NCBI RefSeq assembly: GCF_009793335.1
Contig: NZ_WING01000001.1
Span: 4,526,001-4,590,000 of the forward strand
DNA from: Actinomadura sp. J1-007
GTDB taxonomy: Bacteria > Actinomycetota > Actinomycetes > Streptosporangiales > Streptosporangiaceae
DNA: 64,000 nucleotides
Direction: 5' to 3'
Shown: piece after piece, positions 28,030 to 35,404 of the stretch
Layout: each line of letters begins with the position of its first letter
Position numbering within the stretch: position 1 is the stretch's first letter
Program-made: the position numbers and the translations under genes
The notes under the pieces: generated by a model
Told to the model about the DNA's origin: nothing
The model's database searches: none
Seen by the model: only the letters and a program-made list of their open reading frames with translations

Positions 28030-28111
28030 GCCGGGCCCCGGGGGGCTCCCCTCGGGGACGCCTCTTCGGGGGCGACTTCGGAGGCGGCCCGGTCGTTCCC
28101 CGGGGCCCGGC
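28030..28111. terminator. long inverted repeat between convergent genes
   Basis: GCCGGGCCCCGGGG (28030-28043) and CCCCGGGGCCCGGC (28098-28111) are perfect 14-bp arms separated by 54 bp. It fills the gap between the module protein (stop 28019) and the convergent minus-strand gene (stop 28115). It is most simply a bidirectional terminator. The large loop contains smaller G/C hairpins. Confidence 0.6.
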
Positions 28112-28114
28112 GGA

Positions 28115-28465
28115 TCAGGGGTTGAGAAGCGTCGGGGCGAGGATCTCGGCCGCCTCGCGGGCGTGGGCGGGTTCGGTGACGTTCTCGGCGTCGGCGAACG
28201 TGCGGTTGCCGGGGTGGTGGCGGAATTCCCAGCGGCCCGTGGTCTTGGACCGCTCGCAGACGACGAGCAGCGTCTGGCTCATCATGTCCGGGTTCCAGCA
28301 GCGAAGGAGGGTGGGCTTGAGGACGTACTCCGCGAGGCGTGCACGGAGCCCGAGATCGTCCAGCGCGCCGGCCAGGGCCAGGAGCCGTACGCGGCGAGCC
28401 AGCCGCGCCTCCTCCTGCGGCGAGTCGGGGACGCGGGCGCTGATTCGGGACGTGCTGCGGGTCAT
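28115..28465 (-). CDS. hypothetical protein divergent from the XRE/DUF397 pair
   Basis: A 116-residue basic, probably cytoplasmic protein (MTRSTSRISARVPDSPQEEA ... EILAPTLLNP). The ATG at 28465 has the ribosome site AGGAGT. It has a helical first half rich in Arg, Leu and Ala, then a segment with WNPDMMSQTLLVVCERS and WEFRHH. I do not recognise a family. It is divergent from the XRE(DUF5753) regulator with 124 bp between, in the position where such regulators often have a small target or partner gene. The good start and coding bias make it a real gene; its function is unknown. Confidence 0.6.
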   Translation of the reverse strand: MTRSTSRISARVPDSPQEEARLARRVRLLALAGALDDLGLRARLAEYVLKPTLLRCWNPDMMSQTLLVVCERSKTTGRWEFRHHPGNRTFADAENVTEPAHAREAAEILAPTLLNP

Positions 28466-28589
28466 CGCGGGGACTCCTGTGTGATCGTCTCGTTGCTTTC
28501 CGTGAACACCCTCAACTGTGAACGCGCTGGTCCCGGGTCCGGAAGTACGCCGACGGATACCGGTTCCCCGTAGATGTAAGGAGCCGACG

Positions 28590-29414
28590 ATGCCTCCCAA
28601 GAGCCAGGACGATTCCCGTGATTTCGACCCCCGTTCGAGCGCGTTCTCGCTCTTCGCGCACAAGATGCGGCGCTACCGCGAGCGGGACCGGCTCAGCCAG
28701 GCGCAGGTGGGCGCCGCCTGCAACGTCTCCGGCAAGCTCATCTCCGCCATCGAGAACCTTTGGCGTCTCCCCGGCCTGGACGTGAGCGTGAAGCTCGACC
28801 GCCTCTTCGGCTCCGACTTCTTCGAGGACCAGTACTACGCCATTCTCAGGGAATCCGAGCTCACACCAAATTTCCGTGGCTACGCCAAACAGGAGGACCA
28901 AGCCGCGTCAGTGCATGTCTACGAGCCGCTCATGGTGCCAGGTTTGTTCCAAACGAAGGCTTACTTGCGCGAGGCCCTCAAGGCGGGACAGCGGGAAGAA
29001 CAGCTTCAAGAGATGGTCGCGGTCCGCCTAGGAAGGCAGGACATTCTGGAGCGGGACGAGCCACCGTTCATCGTTGCTCTGATCAGAGAGGCCGTGCTGC
29101 GTGAAATCGTGGGTGGTGTAGAGGTGACCAGAGAGCAGCTCGAACATCTCATCGAGCTTGGACGGCGCCCGAAGGTCAAGATCCAGGCGGTTCCCGTGGG
29201 CGCTCCCGTCTACGTCTCCGGGCCCTTCGCCCTCCTCAGGTTCGCGGAAGGAGCGGATCTTGGGTACGTCGAGGCAGCGTTGGGGCAGGGGCGTGTGGTA
29301 GAGCGTCCAGCTATTGTCCAACGTATGGCAGTAAGGTTCGATGAGATTCAGAGCGAGGCTCTGTCCGCGCCCGAGTCCGAGCGGCTGATCCGATCGATAA
29401 TGGAGGAGCTGTGA
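28590..29414 (+). CDS. XRE-family regulator with DUF5753 domain
   Basis: A 274-residue DNA-binding protein of the WhiJ type. The N-terminal helix-turn-helix is RLSQAQVGAACNVSGKLISA, near residues 32-51. The DUF5753 domain follows, with YEPLMVPGLFQTKAYLREAL and VREXXL-like (IREAVLREIVGG) segments. Streptomyces has dozens of such regulators, nearly always paired with a DUF397 protein, in developmental and antibiotic control. The ATG at 28590 follows AAGGAG. The stop overlaps the GTG of the DUF397 gene (GTGA), so both are made together. Intact length and normal composition. Confidence 0.85.
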   Translation: MPPKSQDDSRDFDPRSSAFSLFAHKMRRYRERDRLSQAQVGAACNVSGKLISAIENLWRLPGLDVSVKLDRLFGSDFFEDQYYAILRESELTPNFRGYAKQEDQAASVHVYEPLMVPGLFQTKAYLREALKAGQREEQLQEMVAVRLGRQDILERDEPPFIVALIREAVLREIVGGVEVTREQLEHLIELGRRPKVKIQAVPVGAPVYVSGPFALLRFAEGADLGYVEAALGQGRVVERPAIVQRMAVRFDEIQSEALSAPESERLIRSIMEEL

Positions 29415-29734
29415 ACCACTTCACCCCCCAATGGCGGAAGTCCAGCTACTCGGGGCAGGAAGGTAGCAGCGACTGCGTCCAGCTTGCTGCGCTGTGGCGG
29501 AAGTCCAGTTACTCCGGCGAAGAAGGCAGCAGCACGTGTGTCGAAGTGGCTGCGTTGTGGCGGAAGTCGAGTCGGTCCGGGTCTGAGGGCAGCAGTACGT
29601 GCGTCGAGGTTGCGGAGTTGGCGGGTGTGGTGGGGGTTCGGGATTCCAAGGACCCTGACGGTGGGCATCTGCATGTGACCGCGGCCGGGTTTGCGGAGTT
29701 GGTGGGGCGGATCAAGGGCGGGGAGCTGGGGTAG
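29411..29734 (+). CDS. DUF397 protein with triplicated N-terminal motif
   Basis: DUF397 partner of the XRE regulator. A normal member is about 60-70 residues with one WRKSSYSG...CVEVA segment followed by VRDSKDP. Here the 107-residue protein carries that first segment three times in tandem (WRKSSYSGQEGSSDCVQLAA, WRKSSYSGEEGSSTCVEVAA, WRKSSRSGSEGSSTCVEVAE). One ordinary tail (VVGVRDSKDPDGGHLHVTA) follows. The three units are exactly 63 bp at DNA level. In Streptomyces DUF397 proteins act with or against their XRE partner, but the mechanism is unclear. Translation is coupled to the regulator through GTGA. Confidence 0.85.
   Translation: MNHFTPQWRKSSYSGQEGSSDCVQLAALWRKSSYSGEEGSSTCVEVAALWRKSSRSGSEGSSTCVEVAELAGVVGVRDSKDPDGGHLHVTAAGFAELVGRIKGGELG
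29432..29620. repeat. three 63-bp in-frame tandem repeats
   Basis: Units at 29432-29494, 29495-29557 and 29558-29620, each starting TGGCGGAAGTC and encoding 21 residues. The first two are closest to each other and the third is more diverged. All keep the Cys and the SSYSG/SSRSG core, so selection on the protein motif is likely. Confidence 0.85.
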
Positions 29735-30212
29735 GCGGGTCCGGCTCGGAGAGCTGTTCGTTCAGGCTGGCGTTCAGGTCGGCGAGGAACGACTCGTAGC
29801 GCTGGAGCAGTTCGGGCGGGTAGTCCGCGAGCATGGCGTCCAGGCGGGCGGACAGGGGCGTGAAGAACTCGGCGCCCAGTTTCTGCGTGCCCGGGCTGCT
29901 GTGCAGGGTGATGATGCGGCGGTCGGCGTGCTCGCGGGTGCGGACGATGTGGCCCGCCTGTTCGAGGCGGTTCAGCAGGGCGGTCGTGGCGCCCGATGAG
30001 AGCGAGATGCGCTCGCTGAGCCTGGCGGGGGAGAGCGGCGCGCCGCGCTCCTCCGCGTAGAAGATCTCCACGAGGGCGACGGCGTCGGTGGAGTGCACGC
30101 CGAGCCAGGCGGCGAAGCGGCGGCCGAACTCGTTGTAGGTGCCGCCGAAGGCCCTGAGGCCGTCCATCAGCCGTATGCGCTGCGTCGCGATGTCGCGTGG
30201 CTCTTCCTTCAT
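29712..30212 (-). CDS. MarR-family regulator
   Basis: A 166-residue winged-helix repressor. The recognition region is PARLSERISLSSGATTALLN with the wing TREHADRRIITLHSS. The N- and C-terminal helices give the MarR dimer interface. It is divergent from an MFS efflux gene with 83 bp between the starts. An inverted repeat lies exactly on the predicted -10 of the efflux promoter. This is the standard layout of a drug- or metabolite-responsive MarR repressor controlling its exporter. The last 15 residues are a Pro-rich tail. The inducer is unknown. Confidence 0.85.
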   Translation of the reverse strand: MKEEPRDIATQRIRLMDGLRAFGGTYNEFGRRFAAWLGVHSTDAVALVEIFYAEERGAPLSPARLSERISLSSGATTALLNRLEQAGHIVRTREHADRRIITLHSSPGTQKLGAEFFTPLSARLDAMLADYPPELLQRYESFLADLNASLNEQLSEPDPPTPAPRP

Positions 30213-30233
30213 GGGCCCTCCCTCCGTTCGGCT

Positions 30234-30275
30234 TTGACAACCTACCGGTCGCTAACTACCTTCATCGTGAAGTTA
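30234..30275 (+). promoter_or_regulatory. efflux-gene promoter overlapped by MarR operator
   Basis: TTGACA at 30234-30239 and TACCTT at 30257-30262 with a 17-bp spacer form a consensus-like promoter toward the MFS gene. An imperfect palindrome covers 30257-30275: TA, one mismatch, CTTCA, TCG, TGAAG, one mismatch, TA. It overlaps the -10 and presumed start site. A bound MarR dimer would block transcription. The ribosome site GGTGGAGGT follows at 30281-30289. Confidence 0.65.
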
Positions 30276-30295
30276 CTTTATGGTGGAGGTATCTC

Positions 30296-31912
30296 GTGGG
30301 CAGTGAGTCGGTCCGGCGGTGGCTGGGGCTGATCGCCATCGCGCTCGGCGTCGCGCTGATCGTGGTGGACACCACGATCGTGAACGTGATCATTCCCTCG
30401 ATCATCGAGGGGCTGGACGTGACGTCGGCGCAGGGGCAGTGGATCCAGGAGTCGTACGCGATCGTGTTCGCGGCGCTGCTGCTGGTCGTCGGCCGGTGCT
30501 CCGACATGCTCGGGGCGCGGCGGGTGTTCGTCGCGGGGGTGGTGGTGTTCGGGGCGACGAGCGTGCTGGCGGGGGTCGCGCCGGGCGGCGGGCTGCTCGT
30601 TCTCGCGCGGTTCCTCCAGGGGGCGGGGGCGGCGATGATCCTGCCGACCTCGCTGGCGCTGCTGAACGCCACGTTCACCGGCAAGGCGCGGGGGCAGGCG
30701 TTCGCCGTGTGGGGTTCGACGATCGGCGCCGCCGCCGCGCTCGGGCCGCTGCTCGGCGGGTGGCTGTCGGAGCACGCGTCGTGGCGCTGGGCGTTCGGCA
30801 TCAACGTCCCGCTCGCGGTGCTGATCTGCGTCGGGGCGCTGGCGTTCCTGGCGCCGTCGCCCCGGGTGCGCGGACGCCTGGACGTCGTCGGGGCGCTGCT
30901 GTCGGTGGCCGGGCTCGGCCTGCTGGCGTTCGGGCTGATCGAGGGGCGGACGTACGGGTGGCTCATGACGGTCGAGCCGTTCGACGTGCCGGGCGCGGAG
31001 TGGACCGGCGGGCCGTCGCCGGTGCTGGTGGCGCTGGTGCTGGCCGTTCTGGCGCTGGCCGGGTTCGCGCTGCGGCAGCTCGCGCTGACACGGGGCGGCG
31101 ACCCCGGGAAGGCGCTGATGGACGTGCGGCTGTTCTCCGTCGCGTCGTTCCGCAACGGGAACGTCGCCACGATGATCATCGGGGTGGGGGAGTTCGGGAT
31201 CGTCGCGGTGCTGCCGCTGTGGCTCCAGTTCACGCTCGGCTACAGCGCGCTCCAGGCCGGGCTGGCGCTCGTCCCGGTCGCGATCGGGAGCTTCGTCGCG
31301 AGCGGCGCGAGCTTCGGGATGGCCGCGCGGGTGTCGCCGCTCGGCATCCTGCGCGCCGGGCTGGCGCTGGAGGCGGTGGGGCTGGCCGGGCTGTCGCTGG
31401 TCGCGGACGACGACAGCGCGTGGTGGACGATCTCGCTCGTGCTGTTCGTGTACGGCGTCGGCGTCGGGTTCGCGACGGCGCAGGTCACCAACGTGGTGCT
31501 CGCGGACGTGCCCGATCACAGCGCCGGGCAGGGATCCGGCATCCAGAGCGCGTTCCGGCAGCTCGGCTCCGCGCTCGGCATCGCCGTGCTGACCACGGTG
31601 TTCTTCACGTCGCTCGGCTCGGACCTGGAGGAACGGCTCGCGGCGTCCGGGCTCCCGGCGGAACGGTCGGAGCAGCTCGCGCGGGCCGTCACCGACAGCG
31701 CGGGCGCGGCGATCGCGCCGCTGGCCGCGCGGCCCGAGACGGCGGGCGCGGCCGAGGCGGCGCGGTCGGCGATGACCGGGGGCGTCGCCCTCGGCGGCTA
31801 CATCGCCGCCGGGTTCGTCGTCCTCGGGCTCGTCGCGACCGCGCTCATCCCCGCCGGCCGACGCGCGGAAGCCGGGACGGAGGCGTCCGGCAAGGAGCCC
31901 GCCGTCCGGTGA
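30296..31912 (+). CDS. MFS efflux transporter, DHA2 family (14 helices)
   Basis: A 538-residue proton antiporter. Helix 1 carries the family motif VVDTTIVNVIIPSI. Motif A is GRCSDMLGARRVFVAG and motif C is GPLLGGWLSEHASWRWAFGI. Later ends resemble EmrB/QacA exporters of lipophilic drugs. The GTG at 30296 is chosen for the ribosome site GGTGGAGGT 7 bp upstream and because the promoter lies just before it. Longer frames would run through the operator. It is under probable control of the divergent MarR protein. It faces the echA19-like gene tail to tail with only 4 bp between. Confidence 0.88.
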   Translation: MGSESVRRWLGLIAIALGVALIVVDTTIVNVIIPSIIEGLDVTSAQGQWIQESYAIVFAALLLVVGRCSDMLGARRVFVAGVVVFGATSVLAGVAPGGGLLVLARFLQGAGAAMILPTSLALLNATFTGKARGQAFAVWGSTIGAAAALGPLLGGWLSEHASWRWAFGINVPLAVLICVGALAFLAPSPRVRGRLDVVGALLSVAGLGLLAFGLIEGRTYGWLMTVEPFDVPGAEWTGGPSPVLVALVLAVLALAGFALRQLALTRGGDPGKALMDVRLFSVASFRNGNVATMIIGVGEFGIVAVLPLWLQFTLGYSALQAGLALVPVAIGSFVASGASFGMAARVSPLGILRAGLALEAVGLAGLSLVADDDSAWWTISLVLFVYGVGVGFATAQVTNVVLADVPDHSAGQGSGIQSAFRQLGSALGIAVLTTVFFTSLGSDLEERLAASGLPAERSEQLARAVTDSAGAAIAPLAARPETAGAAEAARSAMTGGVALGGYIAAGFVVLGLVATALIPAGRRAEAGTEASGKEPAVR

Positions 31913-31916
31913 GCCC

Positions 31917-32729
31917 CTACCTGCCCTTGTAGACGGCGGGGCGCTTCTCCTTGAACGCCTTCGAGCCCTCCTTGGCGTCCTCGGAGCCGATGACCGGCCA
32001 GCCGATCTCGTCGGAGATCTTGAGGGCCTCGGCCTCGGGCAGGCACTCGGTCTCGCGGTAGGTGCGCAGGATGCCCTGGACGGCGAGCGGGCCGCACTCG
32101 GCGATCTGGTCGGCGAGCTCCCGGGCGGCGGCGAGGGCCCGGCCGTCCGGGACGACCTTGTTGACCAGGCCCATGGCCAGGGCCTCGGAGGGGCTGACCG
32201 AACGGGCCGTCAGCAGGATGTCCATCGCGTTGGCGTAGCCGATCTGGCGGGGCAGCCGGATCGCGCAGCCGCCCATCGGGAACAGGCCGCGCTTCGCCTC
32301 GTACAGGCCGAGCGTGGCGCCCTCGGCGACGACGCGCAGGTCCGTTCCGACGAGCAGTTCGGTGCCTCCGGCGACGGCGTAGCCCTCGATCGCGCAGATG
32401 AGCGGCTTGGTCGGCCGCCCCTCGCGCAGCAGGCCCTTCCAGTGGAAGTCGGGGATCTTCGCCATCCGCTCCTGGACGGCGGGGTCCGAGGGCGGCGTGC
32501 CCATGGCCTTCAGGTCGGCGCCCGCGCAGAACTGGCCGTCCGCCCCGGTCAGGATCCCGACCCGGACCTCGGGCGTCTCGGACATGTACGTCCAGGCGTC
32601 GGCGAGGCCGACGAGCATCGCCGAGCTGAGCGCGTTGCGGGCCTCGGGGCGGTTCATCGTGACGATCACGACGTGGCCGTCGCGCTCGACGGTGCAGTGC
32701 TCGGTGCTGATCGGCAGGCGCTCGGCCAT
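31917..32729 (-). CDS. echA19: enoyl-CoA hydratase, EchA19-like (sterol side chain)
   Basis: Crotonase-fold hydratase of 270 residues adding water to 2-enoyl-CoA. Oxyanion-hole segments are FCAGADLKAM (near residue 67) and EGYAVAGGTELLVGTDLRV (near residue 110). The catalytic-Glu region is EAKRGLFPMGGCAIRLPRQI. The C-terminus DAKEGSKAFKEKRPAVYKGR closely resembles that of mycobacterial EchA19, which hydrates steroid side-chain enoyl-CoAs and is a neighbour of fadD19. Here fadD19 lies 5 kb away on the opposite strand. The intergenic region toward the acyl-CoA synthetase has degenerate KstR-like sites. Assignment by remembered similarity and context. Confidence 0.8.
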   Translation of the reverse strand: MAERLPISTEHCTVERDGHVVIVTMNRPEARNALSSAMLVGLADAWTYMSETPEVRVGILTGADGQFCAGADLKAMGTPPSDPAVQERMAKIPDFHWKGLLREGRPTKPLICAIEGYAVAGGTELLVGTDLRVVAEGATLGLYEAKRGLFPMGGCAIRLPRQIGYANAMDILLTARSVSPSEALAMGLVNKVVPDGRALAAARELADQIAECGPLAVQGILRTYRETECLPEAEALKISDEIGWPVIGSEDAKEGSKAFKEKRPAVYKGR

Positions 32730-32766
32730 GCTTCCTCCAGGTCAGAGCCACGCTGTTAAGCAAAAC

Positions 32767-32835
32767 AAGAACAGATTCTAGTAGGGACCGGGCCGTCCCA
32801 ACAGGTCTTGCGCCTCAAAACGAGAACGTGATCTA
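32767..32835. promoter_or_regulatory. two degenerate KstR-like sites in a divergent promoter region
   Basis: AAGAACAGATTCTA (32767-32780) and GAGAACGTGATCTA (32822-32835) each keep an AGAAC half of the KstR-type palindrome and a TCTA end. Each has two mismatches to TnnAACnnGTTnnA. They lie between the divergent echA19-like gene (start 32729) and the acyl-CoA synthetase (start 32896). This is suggestive only. Confidence 0.35.
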
Positions 32836-32895
32836 CTTTGGTGGCCGGGCGCCGCCGTGTGACGGTGCTCACCGTGATCACGCAAGGGAGATCCG

Positions 32896-34461
32896 ATGGG
32901 GTCGTTGGGTTTTTGGCGGCTTGCGCAGGCCGATCCCGAGTGGATCGCCGCCGTCGATCCGGACGGGACCGAGTACGCGGCCGGGGACCTGCTGGCCCGC
33001 GCCAACCGCCTCGTCCACGGGCTGCGCGCCCTCGGCGTCCAGAAGGGCGACGGCGTCTGCGGGCTCGTCCCGAACGGCGTGGAGGGCCTGGTCCTCTACC
33101 TGGCCGCGCTCCAGGCCGGCTGGTACTACACGCCGATCAACTGGCACCTGACCGGGCCCGAGATCGGCTACATCGTGGCCGACAGCGAGGCCAAGGCGTT
33201 CTTCGTCCACGAGCGCTACGGCGCCGAGGGGGCCAAGGCCGCCGACGAGGCGGGGCTGGAGCCGCACCGGCGGTTCGCGTTCGGGACGGTCGAGGGCTTC
33301 CGCCCGTACGGCGAGCTGGTGGACGGTCGGCCGGACACCCTGCCGGACGACCGCAGCAACGGCGCCACCATGCACTACACGTCCGGGACGACGGGACGGC
33401 CGAAGGGCGTCAAGCGCGCGCTCGCCGGGATCGACCCCGACGACAGCGCCGAGCTGATGACGTTCCTGCTGTCGATGTTCGGGATCCAGCCGGGACGGCC
33501 CGCCGGGCGCGAGCCGCAGGCGCACCTGATCACCTCGCCGAACTACCACACCGCGGTCACCCAGTTCGGCGGCAGCGCCCTCCAGATGGGCCACACCGTC
33601 GTGTACGTCGACCGGTGGGACGCCGAGGACACGCTCCGGCTGATCCAGGACTACAAGATCACCAACACGCACATGGTGCCGACGCACTTCAAGCGGCTGC
33701 TCGCGCTGCCGGACGAGGTGAAGCGGCGGTACGACGTGTCGTCCATGAAGTGGGCGATCCACGCTGCGGCGCCGTGCCCGGTGCCGATCAAGCAGCGGAT
33801 GCTCGACTGGTGGGGCGACTGCATCTGGGAGTACTACGCGGCCACCGAGGGCGGCGGGACGATCGCGAGCCCGCGGGACTGGCGCGCGCACCCCGGCACG
33901 GTCGGCAACGCGTGGCCGATCAGCGAGCTGCTCATCGTGGACGACGACGGCAACGAGGTCCCGGTCGGGACGCCCGGCACGATCTACATGAAGATGGCCG
34001 GGAGCTCGTTCGAGTACAAGGGCGACCAGGAGAAGACGCAGAAGAACCGGCTCAAGGACTTCTTCACCGTCGGCGACATCGGCTACCTGACGCCCGACGG
34101 CTTCCTGTTCCTGTCCGACCGCAAGTCGGACATGATCATCTCGGGCGGCGCGAACATCTACCCGGCCGAGATCGAGAACGAGATCACCCTGCATCCGAAG
34201 GTCGCCGACGTGGCGGTCTTCGGCATCCCCGACGAGGAGTGGGGCGAGCAGATCAAGGCGGTCGTGGAGCCCGCCGAGGGCGTCGCGCCCGGCCCGGAGC
34301 TGGCCGAGGAGATCCTCGCGTCCCTCAAGGGGCGGCTCGCCAAGATGAAGTGGCCGAAGACGGTGGACTTCATCGACACGATGCCGCGCGAGCCGAACGG
34401 CAAGCTCCTCAAGCGCAAGCTCCGCGACCCCTACTGGAAGGACCGCGAGAGTGCCATCTGA
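32896..34461 (+). CDS. acyl-CoA synthetase (class I adenylate-forming)
   Basis: A 521-residue ligase that forms an acyl-AMP and then an acyl-CoA. The P-loop MHYTSGTTGRPKGVKRALAG is near residue 156. The aryl/acyl motif YYAATEGGG is near residue 315, GDIGYLTPDGFLFLSDRKSD near residue 393 and the catalytic Lys region EPNGKLLKRKL at the C-terminus. It starts the plus-strand run of steroid side-chain genes and overlaps the DUF35 gene by 11 bp. It is a second ligase besides the FadD19-like one and probably handles a different acid. Which steroid or fatty acid it uses cannot be told. Confidence 0.88.
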   Translation: MGSLGFWRLAQADPEWIAAVDPDGTEYAAGDLLARANRLVHGLRALGVQKGDGVCGLVPNGVEGLVLYLAALQAGWYYTPINWHLTGPEIGYIVADSEAKAFFVHERYGAEGAKAADEAGLEPHRRFAFGTVEGFRPYGELVDGRPDTLPDDRSNGATMHYTSGTTGRPKGVKRALAGIDPDDSAELMTFLLSMFGIQPGRPAGREPQAHLITSPNYHTAVTQFGGSALQMGHTVVYVDRWDAEDTLRLIQDYKITNTHMVPTHFKRLLALPDEVKRRYDVSSMKWAIHAAAPCPVPIKQRMLDWWGDCIWEYYAATEGGGTIASPRDWRAHPGTVGNAWPISELLIVDDDGNEVPVGTPGTIYMKMAGSSFEYKGDQEKTQKNRLKDFFTVGDIGYLTPDGFLFLSDRKSDMIISGGANIYPAEIENEITLHPKVADVAVFGIPDEEWGEQIKAVVEPAEGVAPGPELAEEILASLKGRLAKMKWPKTVDFIDTMPREPNGKLLKRKLRDPYWKDRESAI

Positions 34462-35404
34462 GACGACGTCGGACGCGGCCGTGGAGCCGAACCACGTCCT
34501 GGAGTTCCCGGGCGGGTACACGCGGTCGGTCGGGCCGGTCATCGGGCGGTTCCTGAGCGAGCTGCGCGACGGCCGCCTGGTCGGCGTGCGGACGCGGGAC
34601 GGGCGCGTGCTCGTCCCGCCCACCGAGTACGACCCCGACACCGGCGAGGACGTGACGGACGAGTTCGTCCCCGTCGGCCCGGCGGGAACGGTGAAGACGT
34701 GGTCGTGGGTGGCGACGCCCGGGCGCAGGCACCCGTTCGACCGGCCGTTCGCGTGGGCGCTCGTCCAGCCGGACGGCGCCGACACCGCGCTGCTGCACGC
34801 CCTCGACCTCGGGGTCTTCGAGAACGGCGCGAAGCCGCCGAAGCTCCTCAAGACCGGGATGCGCGTGCGGCCGAAGTGGCGCGCGGAGCGCACCGGCGCG
34901 GTCGGCGACATCGAGTGCTTCCTCCCCGAGGTCACGATGATCAGCGCGCCGACGCGGCTGGAGTACCGGGTCAAGGGCGGCCGGGCGATGGAGCGGTTCC
35001 TGGAGGGGATCTCCGAGGGCCGCATCATCGGGCACAGGTGCGGCGTGTGCGGGCAGGTCATCGTCCCGATGAAGGGGCTGTGCCCGCGCGACGGCGTGCC
35101 GACCACCGAGGAGGTCGAGCTCCCCGACACCGGCACCGTCACCACGTTCGCCGTGAACAACCTGCCCGACCCGCGCGCGCCCGAGGTGCCGTTCGTGTCG
35201 GCCTACATCCTGCTGGACGGCGCCGGGCTGACGATGCTCGCGCTCGTCGCGGGCATCCCCGCCGACCAGGTCCGGATGGGCATGCGGGTCAAGGCCGCGT
35301 GGCGTCCGCGCGAGGAGTGGGGGGCGACCATGGCCAACATCAGGTGGTTCGAGCCGCTCGACGAGCCCGACGTCCCCTTCGACGAGATCAAGGACTATCT
35401 GTGA
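34451..35404 (+). CDS. double OB-fold/rubredoxin-like DUF35 protein (Rv3521-like)
   Basis: A 317-residue partner of thiolase-like enzymes with two DUF35 units. The second unit has a zinc-ribbon, CGVCGQVIVPMKGLCPRDG, and an OB fold. In the first unit the ribbon cysteines are missing (GVRTRDGRVLVPPTEYDPDT). DUF35 proteins bind lipid-transfer-type thiolases and shape or complete their active site, as with the DUF35 domain of ChsH2 and the aldolase Ltp2. The order DUF35-ltp4-ltp3 mirrors Rv3521-Rv3523 of M. tuberculosis. The GTG start overlaps the ligase gene, and the stop overlaps the ltp4 start (GTGA). Confidence 0.8.
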   Translation: MPSETTSDAAVEPNHVLEFPGGYTRSVGPVIGRFLSELRDGRLVGVRTRDGRVLVPPTEYDPDTGEDVTDEFVPVGPAGTVKTWSWVATPGRRHPFDRPFAWALVQPDGADTALLHALDLGVFENGAKPPKLLKTGMRVRPKWRAERTGAVGDIECFLPEVTMISAPTRLEYRVKGGRAMERFLEGISEGRIIGHRCGVCGQVIVPMKGLCPRDGVPTTEEVELPDTGTVTTFAVNNLPDPRAPEVPFVSAYILLDGAGLTMLALVAGIPADQVRMGMRVKAAWRPREEWGATMANIRWFEPLDEPDVPFDEIKDYL

